DNA of 36,020 nucleotides from Bacteroidaceae bacterium. Lineage in GTDB: Bacteria > Bacteroidota > Bacteroidia > Bacteroidales > Bacteroidaceae. Position 1 is the first letter of the stretch, and each line of letters begins with the position of its first letter. The stretch spans positions 70,774 through 106,793 of the forward strand of contig JAFZWK010000034.1 in assembly GCA_017617335.1 (NCBI GenBank), written 5' to 3'. Shown in pieces: positions 7,360 to 17,110 of the stretch. The notes beneath the pieces are model-generated. The model saw only the letters and a list, made by a program, of their open reading frames with translations. It did no database searches and was not told the origin of the DNA. The position numbers and the translations under genes were made by a program.

Positions 7360-10300
7360 ATGAAAAAGTTCAGATTTCTACTGGCCACCCTGCTGGCCAT
7401 CGTTAGTGCCTCTTCGATGAAGGCCCAGAGTGACCCTGAGGCTTATGCCGTACTCTCCAATGGAGTATCTCTTACCTTCTATTACAACACAGAGAAGTCT
7501 TCGTATGCGAGTAACCCAGAAAATGAAATCTTCGATCTTCCTTGGGGACTGAGCATTCCTGGCTGGACTCAATATGATGGTAATGAGGATATTACTTACG
7601 TGGAGTTCGACGGTTCGTTTGCTAACTACCACCTACAGAGTACAGCCTATATGTTCTGGGGACTGGCAAATATTGAACAGATTCATAACCTCAAAAACCT
7701 GAACACAGATGAGGTTCGATATATGACACAAATGTTCTGTTCCTGTGAACGCCTCAATAGCCTCGACCTAAGTACGTTTGATACAAAAAATGTAACAAAT
7801 ATGGCAGGCATGTTCCAAGGTTGCGAATCTCTTTCTTCGCTCACTTTGGGAGACAAATTCGTCACATCAAACGTAACAGATATGCACGTAATGTTCAGTT
7901 GCTGTTCATCACTCAGGGCACTCGATCTGAGCAACTTTGACACAAAAAACGTAACAAACATGTCAGAGATGTTTCTTGATTGTACTGAACTTCGCTCGCT
8001 TGATGTCTCGAGCTTCAAGACAGACAATGTCACTAACATGTACCAGATGTTCTATAACTGCAATAACCTTGGTTCAATCGATGTGAGCAAATTCAATACG
8101 GAAAACGTAAAAAAGATGCATTATATGTTCTGTAAATGCTCCAGCCTTACCTCTATCGATCTGAGCAACTTCAATACAGACCAAGTTGAATCCATGATGC
8201 TGATGTTCCAGGAATGCTCATCACTCAAGGAACTCGACCTGCGAAATTTCAATATAGATCATGTGGGATCCTTAGAAAATATGTTCTATGGTTGCTCTTC
8301 TCTTGAAACCATCTATTGCGCAAAAGGAACTAATTGGAGTGGCGTTAACTTCACAACAGACATGTTCACGGGTTGCGTCAAGCTACAAGGAAGATGCGGG
8401 ACAAAGACATTCCCGTTTGATTCGAACTATACCGATGGGGCCTATGCCAAGGTCTATAAAGGGGGCACAGAGGGCGGTTACTTCTCTGAGATACATGAGC
8501 CATACGCCGTGCTTGACGGTAATACCCTCACATTCTATTACGACCCAAACAAGCCGACGGGTGCTTACGACATTCCTTGGAGTAATGACTCCCCTGGCTG
8601 GAGTAACAACTCCTCCATCCAGACCGTTACGTTCGATGCCTCCTTTGACCTATATCATGGTTTAACAAGCACAGAAAAAATGTTCAAAGAATTATCTCAT
8701 CTTCAGACCATCAACCACCTTGAATATCTACATACTGAGAACGTGACAAACATGAGGGCCATGTTCTCTGCCAATATATCACTCACTTCGATTGATGTAA
8801 GCAATTTTAATGTAAGTAAGGTGACAGATATGAGTGAGATGTTCGCTTGGTGCACGTCCCTCGAGACCATCTATTGTGCACCAGATGCTGATTGGAGTGG
8901 CGTTAACAATAGAGGCTACAACTACATGTTCAGCAACTGTCCTTACCTGACTGGAAAATGTGGAAACAAGACATTCTCATATAACTCTTCATATCCGAAC
9001 GGAGACTACGCCAGGGTTTGTACGGCTTCCCAGAATGGTTACTTCACCTCTATCGTTGAAACCTATGAGCCCTACGCCGTGCTTGATGGTAATACCCTGA
9101 CATTCTATTACGACAATAACAAGCCGACGGGTGCCTACGATATGAACTGGGGAATTGGCTTCCCTGGTTGGACAAATGATGGTAACGGAAACAACACCAT
9201 CACCACCGTTACTTTCGATGCATCGTTTGATGACTACACAGAGCTGAGCAATGCATACGCCTTTTTTAAAGGATTGAGTGCACTCACCACCATCAACCAT
9301 CTCGAGTATCTGCATACAGACAACGTTACAGACATGGCGCGTATGTTCCATGAATGTTCTTCTCTTACATCACTTGATTTGAGCACCTTCAATACAGGAA
9401 ACGTGACACAAATGATGGAGATGTTCTTTCGCTGCTCTAACCTCGAGACCATCTATTGCGCAGAAGGAACAGACTGGAGTACCAATAGTGCTAACAAGCG
9501 GGATATGTTCTCCAGTTGCTCCAAGCTGAAAGGAAAATGTGGAAACAAGACATTCTCATATAACTCTTCATATCAGGATGGCACCTACGCCAAAGTTTAC
9601 ACAGGAAATGATGAAGTGGGTGGCTACTTCACCAGCATCGTTGAAACCTATGTGCCCTACGCCGTGGTTTCTGACGAAGGTGCTACCCTGAGTTTCTATT
9701 ACGACAATCGGAAGTCAACGTATGAGAGCGACGAGAATGTAGAAGTGTACAATATTCCCTGGAAATGCGATGAGGAAAGAGATGTCCCTGGTTGGACGGA
9801 CTATACCAATGGCAACAACAAGATTACCACTGCTGTATTTGACGCTTCCTTTGCCAACTATCATGGACTAACAAGTACATATAACATGTTCGCAGGTTTG
9901 TTTAAGCTAAAAAACATTGAAAACCTCAACTACCTGAACACAGAGAATGTCACGAACATGAAATATATGTTCTGGTCTTGCGAGAAACTCATCACGCTCG
10001 ATGTGAGCAACTTCAATGTTAGTAATGTGACAGATATGGGTCAGATGTTCGCTTGTTGTAGCAGACTCAAGACTATCTATTGTGCACCAGATGCAAATTG
10101 GAGTAACGAACACTACAAATCCATGTTCACTGGTTGTGATCTTTTATCAGGAAAATGCAGGGGCATGGAATTCAAGTATAGTGCCACTTATGTTCATACT
10201 GAAGATGGCTATTATGCCAGGGTTTATACAGGAGATGATGAAGTGGGCGGCTACTTCACCTCGATCGCAGAAAGAAAGGGCGATGCCAACGGGGATGGTG

Positions 10301-10533
10301 TAGTTGATGCTGTTGACTTCAACATGATTGCCAACGAGATTCTTGGCTACCACCAAGACAATTTCGACAGAGTAGCAGCCGACATCAACGGTGACAACGA
10401 GATAGATGCAATCGACTTCAATATGATTGCCAACAAAATCCTCTATGGCAGTTTTTCTGGCGAGCAAGGAAGCAAGAAGAACAAGGGAAAGACGAAGGAA
10501 ACAGAAAGTGAGGACTCTAAGGAACCTATGTAA
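7360..10533 (+). CDS. BspA-type 26-residue-repeat surface protein with C-terminal dockerin (gene 1)
   Basis: A 1057-residue exported protein. The signal peptide MKKFRFLLATLLAIVSASS ends near MKAQ/SDP. Four large modules follow. Each begins with a [AP]YAV...LTFYYD segment, then a W..PGW turn and FDASF, then runs of the BspA/DUF285 repeat (NVTNMxxMFxxCxxLxxLDLSxFNT), and closes with a Cys-bearing LETIYC...GKCG...GGYFTSI end. Module starts are near 7441, 8500, 9067 and 9651. Modules 2 and 3 are close at DNA level, a sign of recent internal duplication. Residues 974-1057 are the dockerin cassette. BspA-type repeats are known in adhesins that bind host proteins or other bacteria; the ligand here is unknown. 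No enzyme domain and no T9SS C-terminus is visible, so surface retention may depend on the dockerin. Confidence 0.85.
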   Translation: MKKFRFLLATLLAIVSASSMKAQSDPEAYAVLSNGVSLTFYYNTEKSSYASNPENEIFDLPWGLSIPGWTQYDGNEDITYVEFDGSFANYHLQSTAYMFWGLANIEQIHNLKNLNTDEVRYMTQMFCSCERLNSLDLSTFDTKNVTNMAGMFQGCESLSSLTLGDKFVTSNVTDMHVMFSCCSSLRALDLSNFDTKNVTNMSEMFLDCTELRSLDVSSFKTDNVTNMYQMFYNCNNLGSIDVSKFNTENVKKMHYMFCKCSSLTSIDLSNFNTDQVESMMLMFQECSSLKELDLRNFNIDHVGSLENMFYGCSSLETIYCAKGTNWSGVNFTTDMFTGCVKLQGRCGTKTFPFDSNYTDGAYAKVYKGGTEGGYFSEIHEPYAVLDGNTLTFYYDPNKPTGAYDIPWSNDSPGWSNNSSIQTVTFDASFDLYHGLTSTEKMFKELSHLQTINHLEYLHTENVTNMRAMFSANISLTSIDVSNFNVSKVTDMSEMFAWCTSLETIYCAPDADWSGVNNRGYNYMFSNCPYLTGKCGNKTFSYNSSYPNGDYARVCTASQNGYFTSIVETYEPYAVLDGNTLTFYYDNNKPTGAYDMNWGIGFPGWTNDGNGNNTITTVTFDASFDDYTELSNAYAFFKGLSALTTINHLEYLHTDNVTDMARMFHECSSLTSLDLSTFNTGNVTQMMEMFFRCSNLETIYCAEGTDWSTNSANKRDMFSSCSKLKGKCGNKTFSYNSSYQDGTYAKVYTGNDEVGGYFTSIVETYVPYAVVSDEGATLSFYYDNRKSTYESDENVEVYNIPWKCDEERDVPGWTDYTNGNNKITTAVFDASFANYHGLTSTYNMFAGLFKLKNIENLNYLNTENVTNMKYMFWSCEKLITLDVSNFNVSNVTDMGQMFACCSRLKTIYCAPDANWSNEHYKSMFTGCDLLSGKCRGMEFKYSATYVHTEDGYYARVYTGDDEVGGYFTSIAERKGDANGDGVVDAVDFNMIANEILGYHQDNFDRVAADINGDNEIDAIDFNMIANKILYGSFSGEQGSKKNKGKTKETESEDSKEPM
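10279..10533 (+). repeat. Dockerin cassette copy 1
   Basis: An 84-codon cassette plus stop. Two calcium loops, DANGDGVVDAVD and DINGDNEIDAID, carry Asp/Asn/Asp/Asp/Asp at loop positions 1, 3, 5, 9 and 12. Each is followed by nearly the same helix, FNMIAN(E/K)IL. A tail of about 27 residues, Lys-rich then Glu/Asp-rich and ending in EPM, completes it. By eye it differs from copy 2 (16819-17073) at about 13 of 255 bases. The similarity continues past the stop (TAAGATAAGAATGTTTA). Confidence 0.85.
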
Positions 10534-10586
10534 GATAAGAATGTTTAATAATGAGACTCAGAAGTTAAGCGATTTAACCATTTAAA

Positions 10587-10615
10587 GAAGAGGCTGGCGG
10601 TTCGCTGGCCTCTTC
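10587..10615 (+). terminator. Strong hairpin after gene 1
   Basis: GAAGAGGC (10587-10594) pairs with GCCTCTTC (10608-10615). Inner pairs (two of them G-T) extend the stem to 13 bp with a 3-base loop. There is no immediate T-run; the next one comes about 20 bases later. It is related in sequence to the terminator at 28310-28343 (shared AAAGAAGAGGCT[AG]GCGG). Confidence 0.65.
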
Positions 10616-10650
10616 ACATGAAAGGAGAAAACATTTTTTAAAACGCGTTT

Positions 10651-10788
10651 TGGTGAGAATGGGAAAACATTCACACCTTATTTGTTTGGTGCGACACAAA
10701 ATATATGACATAACAAAGGCTCTTAACGATATGTTTATTGGATAAGCATCCGCTTCAACACTTGTCTTTCCGTCAACGGAAAGTTTTT
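10651..10788 (+). terminator. Spacer with a second terminator hairpin
   Basis: The rest of the 351-base gap between genes 1 and 2. GGTGAGAATG/CATTCACACC (10651-10677) gives a weak hairpin with one A-A mismatch. CTTTCCG (10766-10772) and CGGAAAG (10777-10783) with loop TCAA and TTTTT (10784-10788) form a convincing intrinsic terminator about 30 bases before the gene 2 promoter, insulating it from gene 1. No coding sequence is supported. Confidence 0.65.
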
Positions 10789-10819
10789 ATGTTCAAAAAG
10801 AGAAAAAAAAGATAATCTT

Positions 10820-10849
10820 TTGCAATTCATCTAATTATTCTTATTTTTG
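10820..10849 (+). promoter_or_regulatory. Promoter of gene 2
   Basis: TTG (10820-10822), a 19-base spacer and TATTTTTG (10842-10849) match the Bacteroidetes consensus. The start codon lies 35 bases downstream. Confidence 0.75.
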
Positions 10850-10884
10850 CAGCAGAAAAAGTTAAACAGAAAAAAACAAAAGAA

Positions 10885-13800
10885 ATGAAAAACCGAATCA
10901 CAAAGTTGTTGCTAATACTTTCAGCTCTCGTACTGACGGGCGCAGCAAAGTTATGGGCAGACGAGAACTATAAGGTATATGCCCGAATCAACAAAGCTTC
11001 TCTTACAATGGAGCTCCACTACGATGGGATGTTCGAGGCAAACATGACCAGTGATGAAGTTTCCTATTTGGCGGACAATGGTTATGGCACTCCCGGGTGG
11101 TGGAGTGATCCCGACATTCTTCCTATTGTCCAAAGTATCAAGAAAATAGAGTTCTATCCTGGGTTTGAAGACGCACCCATTACTAGCATGAAAGGTTGGT
11201 TCAAGAATATGTACTTTCTGACTACTTTCGTAACGCTCGACCACTTCCCCTCCAGTGTCACCGACATAAGCGAAATGTTCCAAAATTGCATAAGACTCAC
11301 CGAAGCCGATCTGACTGCTATGGACGTTTCCAACGTCACCAACATGAGCCGGTTGTTCTACGACTGCGAACAACTCCAGAGCGTCAACCTGAGCGGATGG
11401 AACACGGCCAAGCTTACCAACGTAAACCAAATGTTCGATGATTGTGATGTGCTCTCCACCATCAACCTAAGCAACTGGACCAACACCGTGCTCACGGACA
11501 TGAGTAGCATGTTCGCCAACTGCAAGGCACTCACCTCACTCAACCTGACGGGTTTCAAGACGGCCGCTGCCACCAACATGAGCAATATGTTTTCCGGCTG
11601 CAAAAACCTCACCAGTATAAGCTTGCTCAACTTCAATACCAGCAAAGTAACCAACATGAGCGGCATGTTCAATGGGTGCAGTAAACTGACGAGCATCACC
11701 TACGGCAGCAATTGGAACACCAGCAAGGTGACAGACATGAGCTACATGTTCGCCGACTGCACCTCTCTGGCCAGTCTCAACCTGAGCAGTTACAATCCTT
11801 CCAGCGCTACCAATATGAACCACATGTTCTCAGGTTGTACCAATCTACAAAGCATCACCTACGGCAGCAACTGGAATACCAGCAAGGTGACGGACATGAG
11901 CTACATGTTCGCCAACTGTAGCAAGCCGACGAGTCTCAACCTAACCAGCTGGAACACCTCCAGCGTCACTAATATGAGTTACTTGTTCACTGGTTGCAGC
12001 AATTTGTCGTCCCTCTCGTATGGCAGCAACTGGAACACCTGCAAAGTGACGGACATGAGCTACATGTTTGAGAACTGCTCCAACTTTACCACTATCAATC
12101 TGAACAGTTACAACACTTCCAGCGTCACCAATATGGCAGGCTTGTTTAAAGGTTGCAGCAAAATGACGGGATTCTCATATGGCAGCAACTGGAACACCAA
12201 CAACGTAACGGACATGAGTCTCATGTTCTCTGGATGCGAACAATTATCAAGCATCGACCTGGGCAGTACCAGCACCTCCAATGTCACGGACATGAACAAC
12301 ATGTTCAGTGGCTGTACATCACTCGCCACCATCAACAACCTCGGCAGCCGAAATACCAGTAACGTGACGAACATGAACTCCTTGTTCAACGGATGCTCAT
12401 CTCTCACCAATTTAGACATGGGCAGTTGGAACACCGCCAAAGTCACGGACATGAGCAGCATGTTCAACAGTTGTACCCACATCACCAGCCTCAACCTGAG
12501 CAGTTGGAACACCTCCAAAGTCACGGACATGAGCAGCATGTTCAATGGCTGTTCCAACCTCTCCAGCCTTAATCTGAGAGGTTGGAACACCGCCGCCGTT
12601 GTCGACATGGAAGGCATGTTCTATAACTGCACCAACCTCTCTACCCTCACTGGTATCAATGCATGGAATACCAGTTCACTTTCCGAAATGGAAGCCATGT
12701 TTCGAAACTGTTCCACCCTCAGAGACCTCGACCTGACAAGCTGGAACACCAGCAACGTGGTGATCATGGAAAACGTATTCAACGGCTGCTCCAACCTCGT
12801 CACCCTCACTTTGACTGGATGGGACACCTCCAACGTCATCGATATGGAGAATATTTTCAATGACTGCAGTCGTCTCACTACCATCAACGTGTCAAGCGGA
12901 TGGAACGTATCTAAAGTCTCTGTTTTTCACTCTCTGTTCGGCAACTGCACAGCTTTGAAGGGCGGCAAAGGCACAACATGGAACAGTTCTCACGTCGACA
13001 AGACCTATGCCCACATCGACGGAGGTTCGAGCAACCCAGGATACCTTACTGAGATATTTGCCGAATCCTATGCCGAATATACCCCAGGCAATACCACGCT
13101 GACGTTCTACTTTGATTTACTGCGCAGCGCGCGGACGGGCACCACATACAACATACCTGCGGGCAACGAAACTCCCCAATGGAATTCAAGCGTTACATCC
13201 CGTAACGTGACCAATGTGGTGTTCGATGCCTCGTTTGCCAACATCCATCCAACGAGTATGGCCCACTGGTTCGAGGGGATGTCTAAGCTCAGAAGCATCA
13301 CAGGTTTCGAAAACATTAATACAAGTGAGGTAACAGACATTGGAAATATGTTTTCTGGCTGCACGTCGCTATCAGAACTTGACCTGAGTGGTATCGACAT
13401 ACAGCATGTAGTTTCGACAACAAAACTATGTCAGAATTGCAGTAGCTTGGCATCCGTTACGTTACCGACCACCCTGTCCACCCTTGGGGCAAATGCTTTC
13501 CAAGGTTGTTCTTCCCTAACCACCATTGAAATTCCGCAACATGTCACCGAGATTCGAGATTATGCGTTCCAAGGCTGCTCTTCCTTAACCACCATTGAAA
13601 TTCCGCAGCATGTCACCGAAATTCGAGATTATGCTTTTGATGGTTGTTCAAAACTGAAGATTGTGAGGGTGAACTGGACAGAACCGATAGCGACTGTTGC
13701 CAATGCTTTCCCCAACCGTGCCAACCAGGTGCTCTTCGTTCCCGAAGGCACTAAAGCCGCCTATCAGAGTGCAGATGTCTGGAAGGATTTCCATTGGATT

Positions 13801-16800
13801 CTTGTCCCCAGCGACAACATTGACATCTATGCCATCTACAATACCACCACCAAAACACTTACCTTCTACAACGACGATCAGGTCTTCTCTCGCACAGGAA
13901 CTGGTTATTTCCTGAACACGGGCAATAACATACCTGAATGGAGCGTAAATAGTGGAGAAGTTACTAAAGTGGTGTTCGATGCCTCGTTTGCCAATGTACA
14001 ACCAACTTCCACAGCTCACTGGTTTGAAGGGATGAGTAACCTGATCACCATCTCCGGACTCGCCAACCTGAAGACGCAAAGTGTGACAACGATGGCCTCG
14101 ATGTTCAAGGGTTGCGGCAAGCTGACAAGTCTCGATCTGAGCGGTTTCAGTACGGTGAATGTGACCAGTTGGGAGAGCATGTTTGAAAATTGCAACAGCC
14201 TGACATCCTTAAATGTGAACGGCTTCACTACTGCAAGTGCTGCTACAGTCAACCTGAGCCGTATGTTCTATGGATGCAGTGCGCTGACCAGCCTCGATTT
14301 GACAAACTTCAATACATGGAAAGCATCAACGATGGCTGGCATGTTTCAAGGGGACTACAGACTGACGAATCTCGACCTGAGCGGTTTCAACACAGTGAAT
14401 GTGACAGATATGAGTTCGATGTTCCAAGGCTGCACCAATCTGACGACGGTGGACCTGAGCAATTTCAATACAGAGCATGTAACGACGATGGAAGGTATGT
14501 TCCAAGGCTGCCAACAGAAGCTGAAAGTTCTTGACTTGAGCAGTTTCAATACGGCAGCGGTGTCGAACATGAGTATGATGTTCAACGGTTGCAACAATAT
14601 AATTGCCATTGTTGTCAGCGATAATTGGAACACGACAAACGTGTCAAACTCGTCGAATATGTTTGCCAGTTGTAGCAACCTCGTGGGTGGAAACGGTACG
14701 AAGTATAACAGTGCTTTCACTGACAAAACACGTGCCTGCATTGATAAGCCAGGAACTTTGGGATACCTTACGGGTGATGACAGCGCTCCCTCGCCCTATG
14801 TTGTGCTTTCCTCTGACGGAACGACACTAACATTCTATTGTGACGGACTGCGTCTGACACATGCGGACGAGACTATATATTATCTGAACAGCGGTTCCAA
14901 TCAACCTGAATGGAATGTAAAGAATGGTGCAGTTAATACAGAGACAGCAAATGTGGAGACGGTCGTGTTCGACGAATCATTTGGCTTCGCCCGTCCGACA
15001 ACATGCTATCAATGGTTCTACCAGAGGAGTGCACTTCTGAACATCACGGGTATTGAAAACCTGAATACTTGTGAAGTAACAAACATGCAGGAAATGTTCC
15101 GTGAATGTACGGGATTGACAAACCTCGACCTGAGCACCTTCAATACGGCAAAGGTAACGAAGATGACAGATATGTTCCATGGTTGCACAGGCCTGCAGAC
15201 CCTTAACGTGAGTGGGTTTACGACGGCAAGCAACTCCTCACAGGTGGAACTAAGCGGCATGTTCGATGGATGTAGCGCCCTCACTAACCTCAACCTAATG
15301 GACTTCGATACTCAGTATGTGGTGTGGATGTCCTTTATGTTCCGCGGTTGTTCCTCGCTGACATTCCTTAACCTGAGCAGTTTCAATACGGCAAAGGTAA
15401 AGTATATGAACGGCATGTTCTATGATTGCACCAAACTGAAGATCATTGTTGTTGGGGATTTGTGGAGCACGGGGGCAGTACTGAATGGTAACACTATGTT
15501 CTATAACTGCAGCAACGTCGTTGGCGAGAAGGGTACGACATTTGATTCCAATCATGTGGACAAACTGTATGCTCGCATCGACGGTGGTATATCCAGCCCT
15601 GGTTACCTCACAGAAAAATTGACCTATGCCCAACTCTCTACAGACGGAACAACGATGACATTCTACTGTGATAACAAAAAAGAATCGCGACCAGGTAAAT
15701 CATTCGACCTGAATACGGAATCCACTAACCCTGAGTGGTATGCCAATCGTACAAGTGTTACGAATGTGGCGTTCGATATCTCGTTTGCCAGTGTACTGCC
15801 TACGACCACTTATCGCTGGTTCTACGGAATGAAGAATCTGACTAACATTGAGGGTATCGGATATCTCCATACGGACAATGTCACGACAATGAAGGAGATG
15901 TTCAGCGGTTGTAATGCTCTGACCGACCTCGATGTAAGCAGCTTCAATACCAGCAACGTGACCAATATGAACTATATGTTCTATGGTTGCAAACTACTCA
16001 CGGAACTGGAAGTCGCAGGTTTTGAGACGGGAAATGTGACAGACATGAGCGGCATATTCAGCGGTTGTAATGTTCTGGAAGACCTCGATGTGAGTGGTTT
16101 CAATACGGGCAATGTGACAAACATGGCTTCTATGTTCAGCGGTTGCAATGTTCTGGAAGACCTCGATGTGAGTGGCTTCAATACGGACAATGTGACAAAC
16201 ATGAGTTACATGTTCAGTGGTTGCAAATTACTCACAGAGTTGGATGTCGCAGATTTTGAGACGGGAAATGTGACAAACATGAACAGTATGTTCCTCAACT
16301 GCCAAGCATTGACCAACCTCAACGTTAGCAACTTCAATACCGACAACGTGACGAACATGGCAAACATGTTCAGTTATTGCTATGGTTTGACGAGCCTCGA
16401 CCTGACCAATTTCAACACAGGAAATGTGACAACAATGGAGAAAATGTTTTATTATTCCAATAGTTTGACAAACCTCGACCTGAGCAGCTTCAACACCAGC
16501 AATGTGACGACCATGGCAAGCATGTTTGAGCAATGTGGCGGACTGAAGGAACTCGACCTGAGTGGCTTTGAGACTCCGAAGGTGAAGAATTTCCAATACA
16601 CCTTCAACGGATGTAGCAGTCTGGTTACAATATATGCTGGAAACTGGAGCAATGCCGCATTAGAATATGACTCCTACATGTTCAGCGGTTGTTCAAAAAT
16701 CAAGGGAGGCAGTGGCACAACCTATGTTAACAAACCTGTTGGATCATTTATGTATGCTCACATCGACGGGGGCTCTGACAATCCGGGTTACTTTACGGAG

Positions 16801-17073
16801 AAACATGACTTCCTGCTGGGCGATGCCAACGGGGATGGTGTAGTCGATGCCGTTGACTTCAATATGATTGCCAACGAGATTCTTGGCTACCACCAAGACA
16901 ATTTCGACAGGGCAGCTGCCGACATCAACGGTGACAGCGAGGTAGATGCAATCGACTTCAACATGATTGCCAACAAAATCCTCTATGGCAGTTTTTCTGG
17001 CGAACAAGGAAGCAAGAAGAACAAGGAAAAGACGAAAGAAACAGAAAGTGAGGACGCTAAGGAACCTATGTAA
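10885..17073 (+). CDS. Giant BspA-type repeat surface protein with dockerin (gene 2)
   Basis: A 2062-residue exported protein with signal peptide MKNRITKLLLILSALVLTGA...LWA/D. Nearly all of it is a long array of the 26-residue (78-base) BspA/DUF285 repeat (pattern NVTDMSxMFxxCxxLTxLNLSxWNTS). Module headers resembling [SI]YA...LTFY.D occur near 13069, 13831, 14794 and 15625. Within it, about residues 855-975 switch to LRR_5/BspA leucine-rich repeats (LTTIEIPQHVTEIRDYAFQGC) ending in the usual VLFVPEGTKAAYQSADVWK cap. The C-terminal 84 residues are the dockerin cassette. The array is rich in Asn, Ser and Thr and has very few charged residues, like other large adhesins. Gene 3 starts 37 bases after the stop, so both are probably cotranscribed. 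The function is likely surface adhesion; the ligand is unknown. Confidence 0.85.
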   Translation: MKNRITKLLLILSALVLTGAAKLWADENYKVYARINKASLTMELHYDGMFEANMTSDEVSYLADNGYGTPGWWSDPDILPIVQSIKKIEFYPGFEDAPITSMKGWFKNMYFLTTFVTLDHFPSSVTDISEMFQNCIRLTEADLTAMDVSNVTNMSRLFYDCEQLQSVNLSGWNTAKLTNVNQMFDDCDVLSTINLSNWTNTVLTDMSSMFANCKALTSLNLTGFKTAAATNMSNMFSGCKNLTSISLLNFNTSKVTNMSGMFNGCSKLTSITYGSNWNTSKVTDMSYMFADCTSLASLNLSSYNPSSATNMNHMFSGCTNLQSITYGSNWNTSKVTDMSYMFANCSKPTSLNLTSWNTSSVTNMSYLFTGCSNLSSLSYGSNWNTCKVTDMSYMFENCSNFTTINLNSYNTSSVTNMAGLFKGCSKMTGFSYGSNWNTNNVTDMSLMFSGCEQLSSIDLGSTSTSNVTDMNNMFSGCTSLATINNLGSRNTSNVTNMNSLFNGCSSLTNLDMGSWNTAKVTDMSSMFNSCTHITSLNLSSWNTSKVTDMSSMFNGCSNLSSLNLRGWNTAAVVDMEGMFYNCTNLSTLTGINAWNTSSLSEMEAMFRNCSTLRDLDLTSWNTSNVVIMENVFNGCSNLVTLTLTGWDTSNVIDMENIFNDCSRLTTINVSSGWNVSKVSVFHSLFGNCTALKGGKGTTWNSSHVDKTYAHIDGGSSNPGYLTEIFAESYAEYTPGNTTLTFYFDLLRSARTGTTYNIPAGNETPQWNSSVTSRNVTNVVFDASFANIHPTSMAHWFEGMSKLRSITGFENINTSEVTDIGNMFSGCTSLSELDLSGIDIQHVVSTTKLCQNCSSLASVTLPTTLSTLGANAFQGCSSLTTIEIPQHVTEIRDYAFQGCSSLTTIEIPQHVTEIRDYAFDGCSKLKIVRVNWTEPIATVANAFPNRANQVLFVPEGTKAAYQSADVWKDFHWILVPSDNIDIYAIYNTTTKTLTFYNDDQVFSRTGTGYFLNTGNNIPEWSVNSGEVTKVVFDASFANVQPTSTAHWFEGMSNLITISGLANLKTQSVTTMASMFKGCGKLTSLDLSGFSTVNVTSWESMFENCNSLTSLNVNGFTTASAATVNLSRMFYGCSALTSLDLTNFNTWKASTMAGMFQGDYRLTNLDLSGFNTVNVTDMSSMFQGCTNLTTVDLSNFNTEHVTTMEGMFQGCQQKLKVLDLSSFNTAAVSNMSMMFNGCNNIIAIVVSDNWNTTNVSNSSNMFASCSNLVGGNGTKYNSAFTDKTRACIDKPGTLGYLTGDDSAPSPYVVLSSDGTTLTFYCDGLRLTHADETIYYLNSGSNQPEWNVKNGAVNTETANVETVVFDESFGFARPTTCYQWFYQRSALLNITGIENLNTCEVTNMQEMFRECTGLTNLDLSTFNTAKVTKMTDMFHGCTGLQTLNVSGFTTASNSSQVELSGMFDGCSALTNLNLMDFDTQYVVWMSFMFRGCSSLTFLNLSSFNTAKVKYMNGMFYDCTKLKIIVVGDLWSTGAVLNGNTMFYNCSNVVGEKGTTFDSNHVDKLYARIDGGISSPGYLTEKLTYAQLSTDGTTMTFYCDNKKESRPGKSFDLNTESTNPEWYANRTSVTNVAFDISFASVLPTTTYRWFYGMKNLTNIEGIGYLHTDNVTTMKEMFSGCNALTDLDVSSFNTSNVTNMNYMFYGCKLLTELEVAGFETGNVTDMSGIFSGCNVLEDLDVSGFNTGNVTNMASMFSGCNVLEDLDVSGFNTDNVTNMSYMFSGCKLLTELDVADFETGNVTNMNSMFLNCQALTNLNVSNFNTDNVTNMANMFSYCYGLTSLDLTNFNTGNVTTMEKMFYYSNSLTNLDLSSFNTSNVTTMASMFEQCGGLKELDLSGFETPKVKNFQYTFNGCSSLVTIYAGNWSNAALEYDSYMFSGCSKIKGGSGTTYVNKPVGSFMYAHIDGGSDNPGYFTEKHDFLLGDANGDGVVDAVDFNMIANEILGYHQDNFDRAAADINGDSEVDAIDFNMIANKILYGSFSGEQGSKKNKEKTKETESEDAKEPM
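13495..13632 (+). repeat. 69-base tandem duplication (LRR_5 unit)
   Basis: 13495-13563 and 13564-13632 encode the same 23 residues (AFQGCSSLT...EIRDY, residues 871-893 and 894-916). The two copies differ at six bases by eye, all silent (for example GCT/GCG, TGT/TGC, CAA/CAG). A third copy starts at 13633 but diverges within a few codons. Confidence 0.8.
16057..16212 (+). repeat. 78-base tandem duplication (BspA repeat unit)
   Basis: Units 16057-16134 and 16135-16212 are one 26-residue repeat apart. Over the first about 70 bases (to 16126 and 16204) they differ at only three positions by eye, marking a recent unit duplication inside the gene 2 array. Confidence 0.75.
16819..17073 (+). repeat. 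Dockerin cassette copy 2
   Basis: The same 84-codon cassette as at 10279-10533, with loops DANGDGVVDAVD and DINGDSEVDAID. The Asn-to-Ser change at loop-2 position 6 does not touch a ligand position. The tail ends AKEPM where the other copies have SKEPM. Confidence 0.85.
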
Positions 17074-17110
17074 GATAAGAATGTTTAAAATACAATAAAA
17101 ATAATACATT

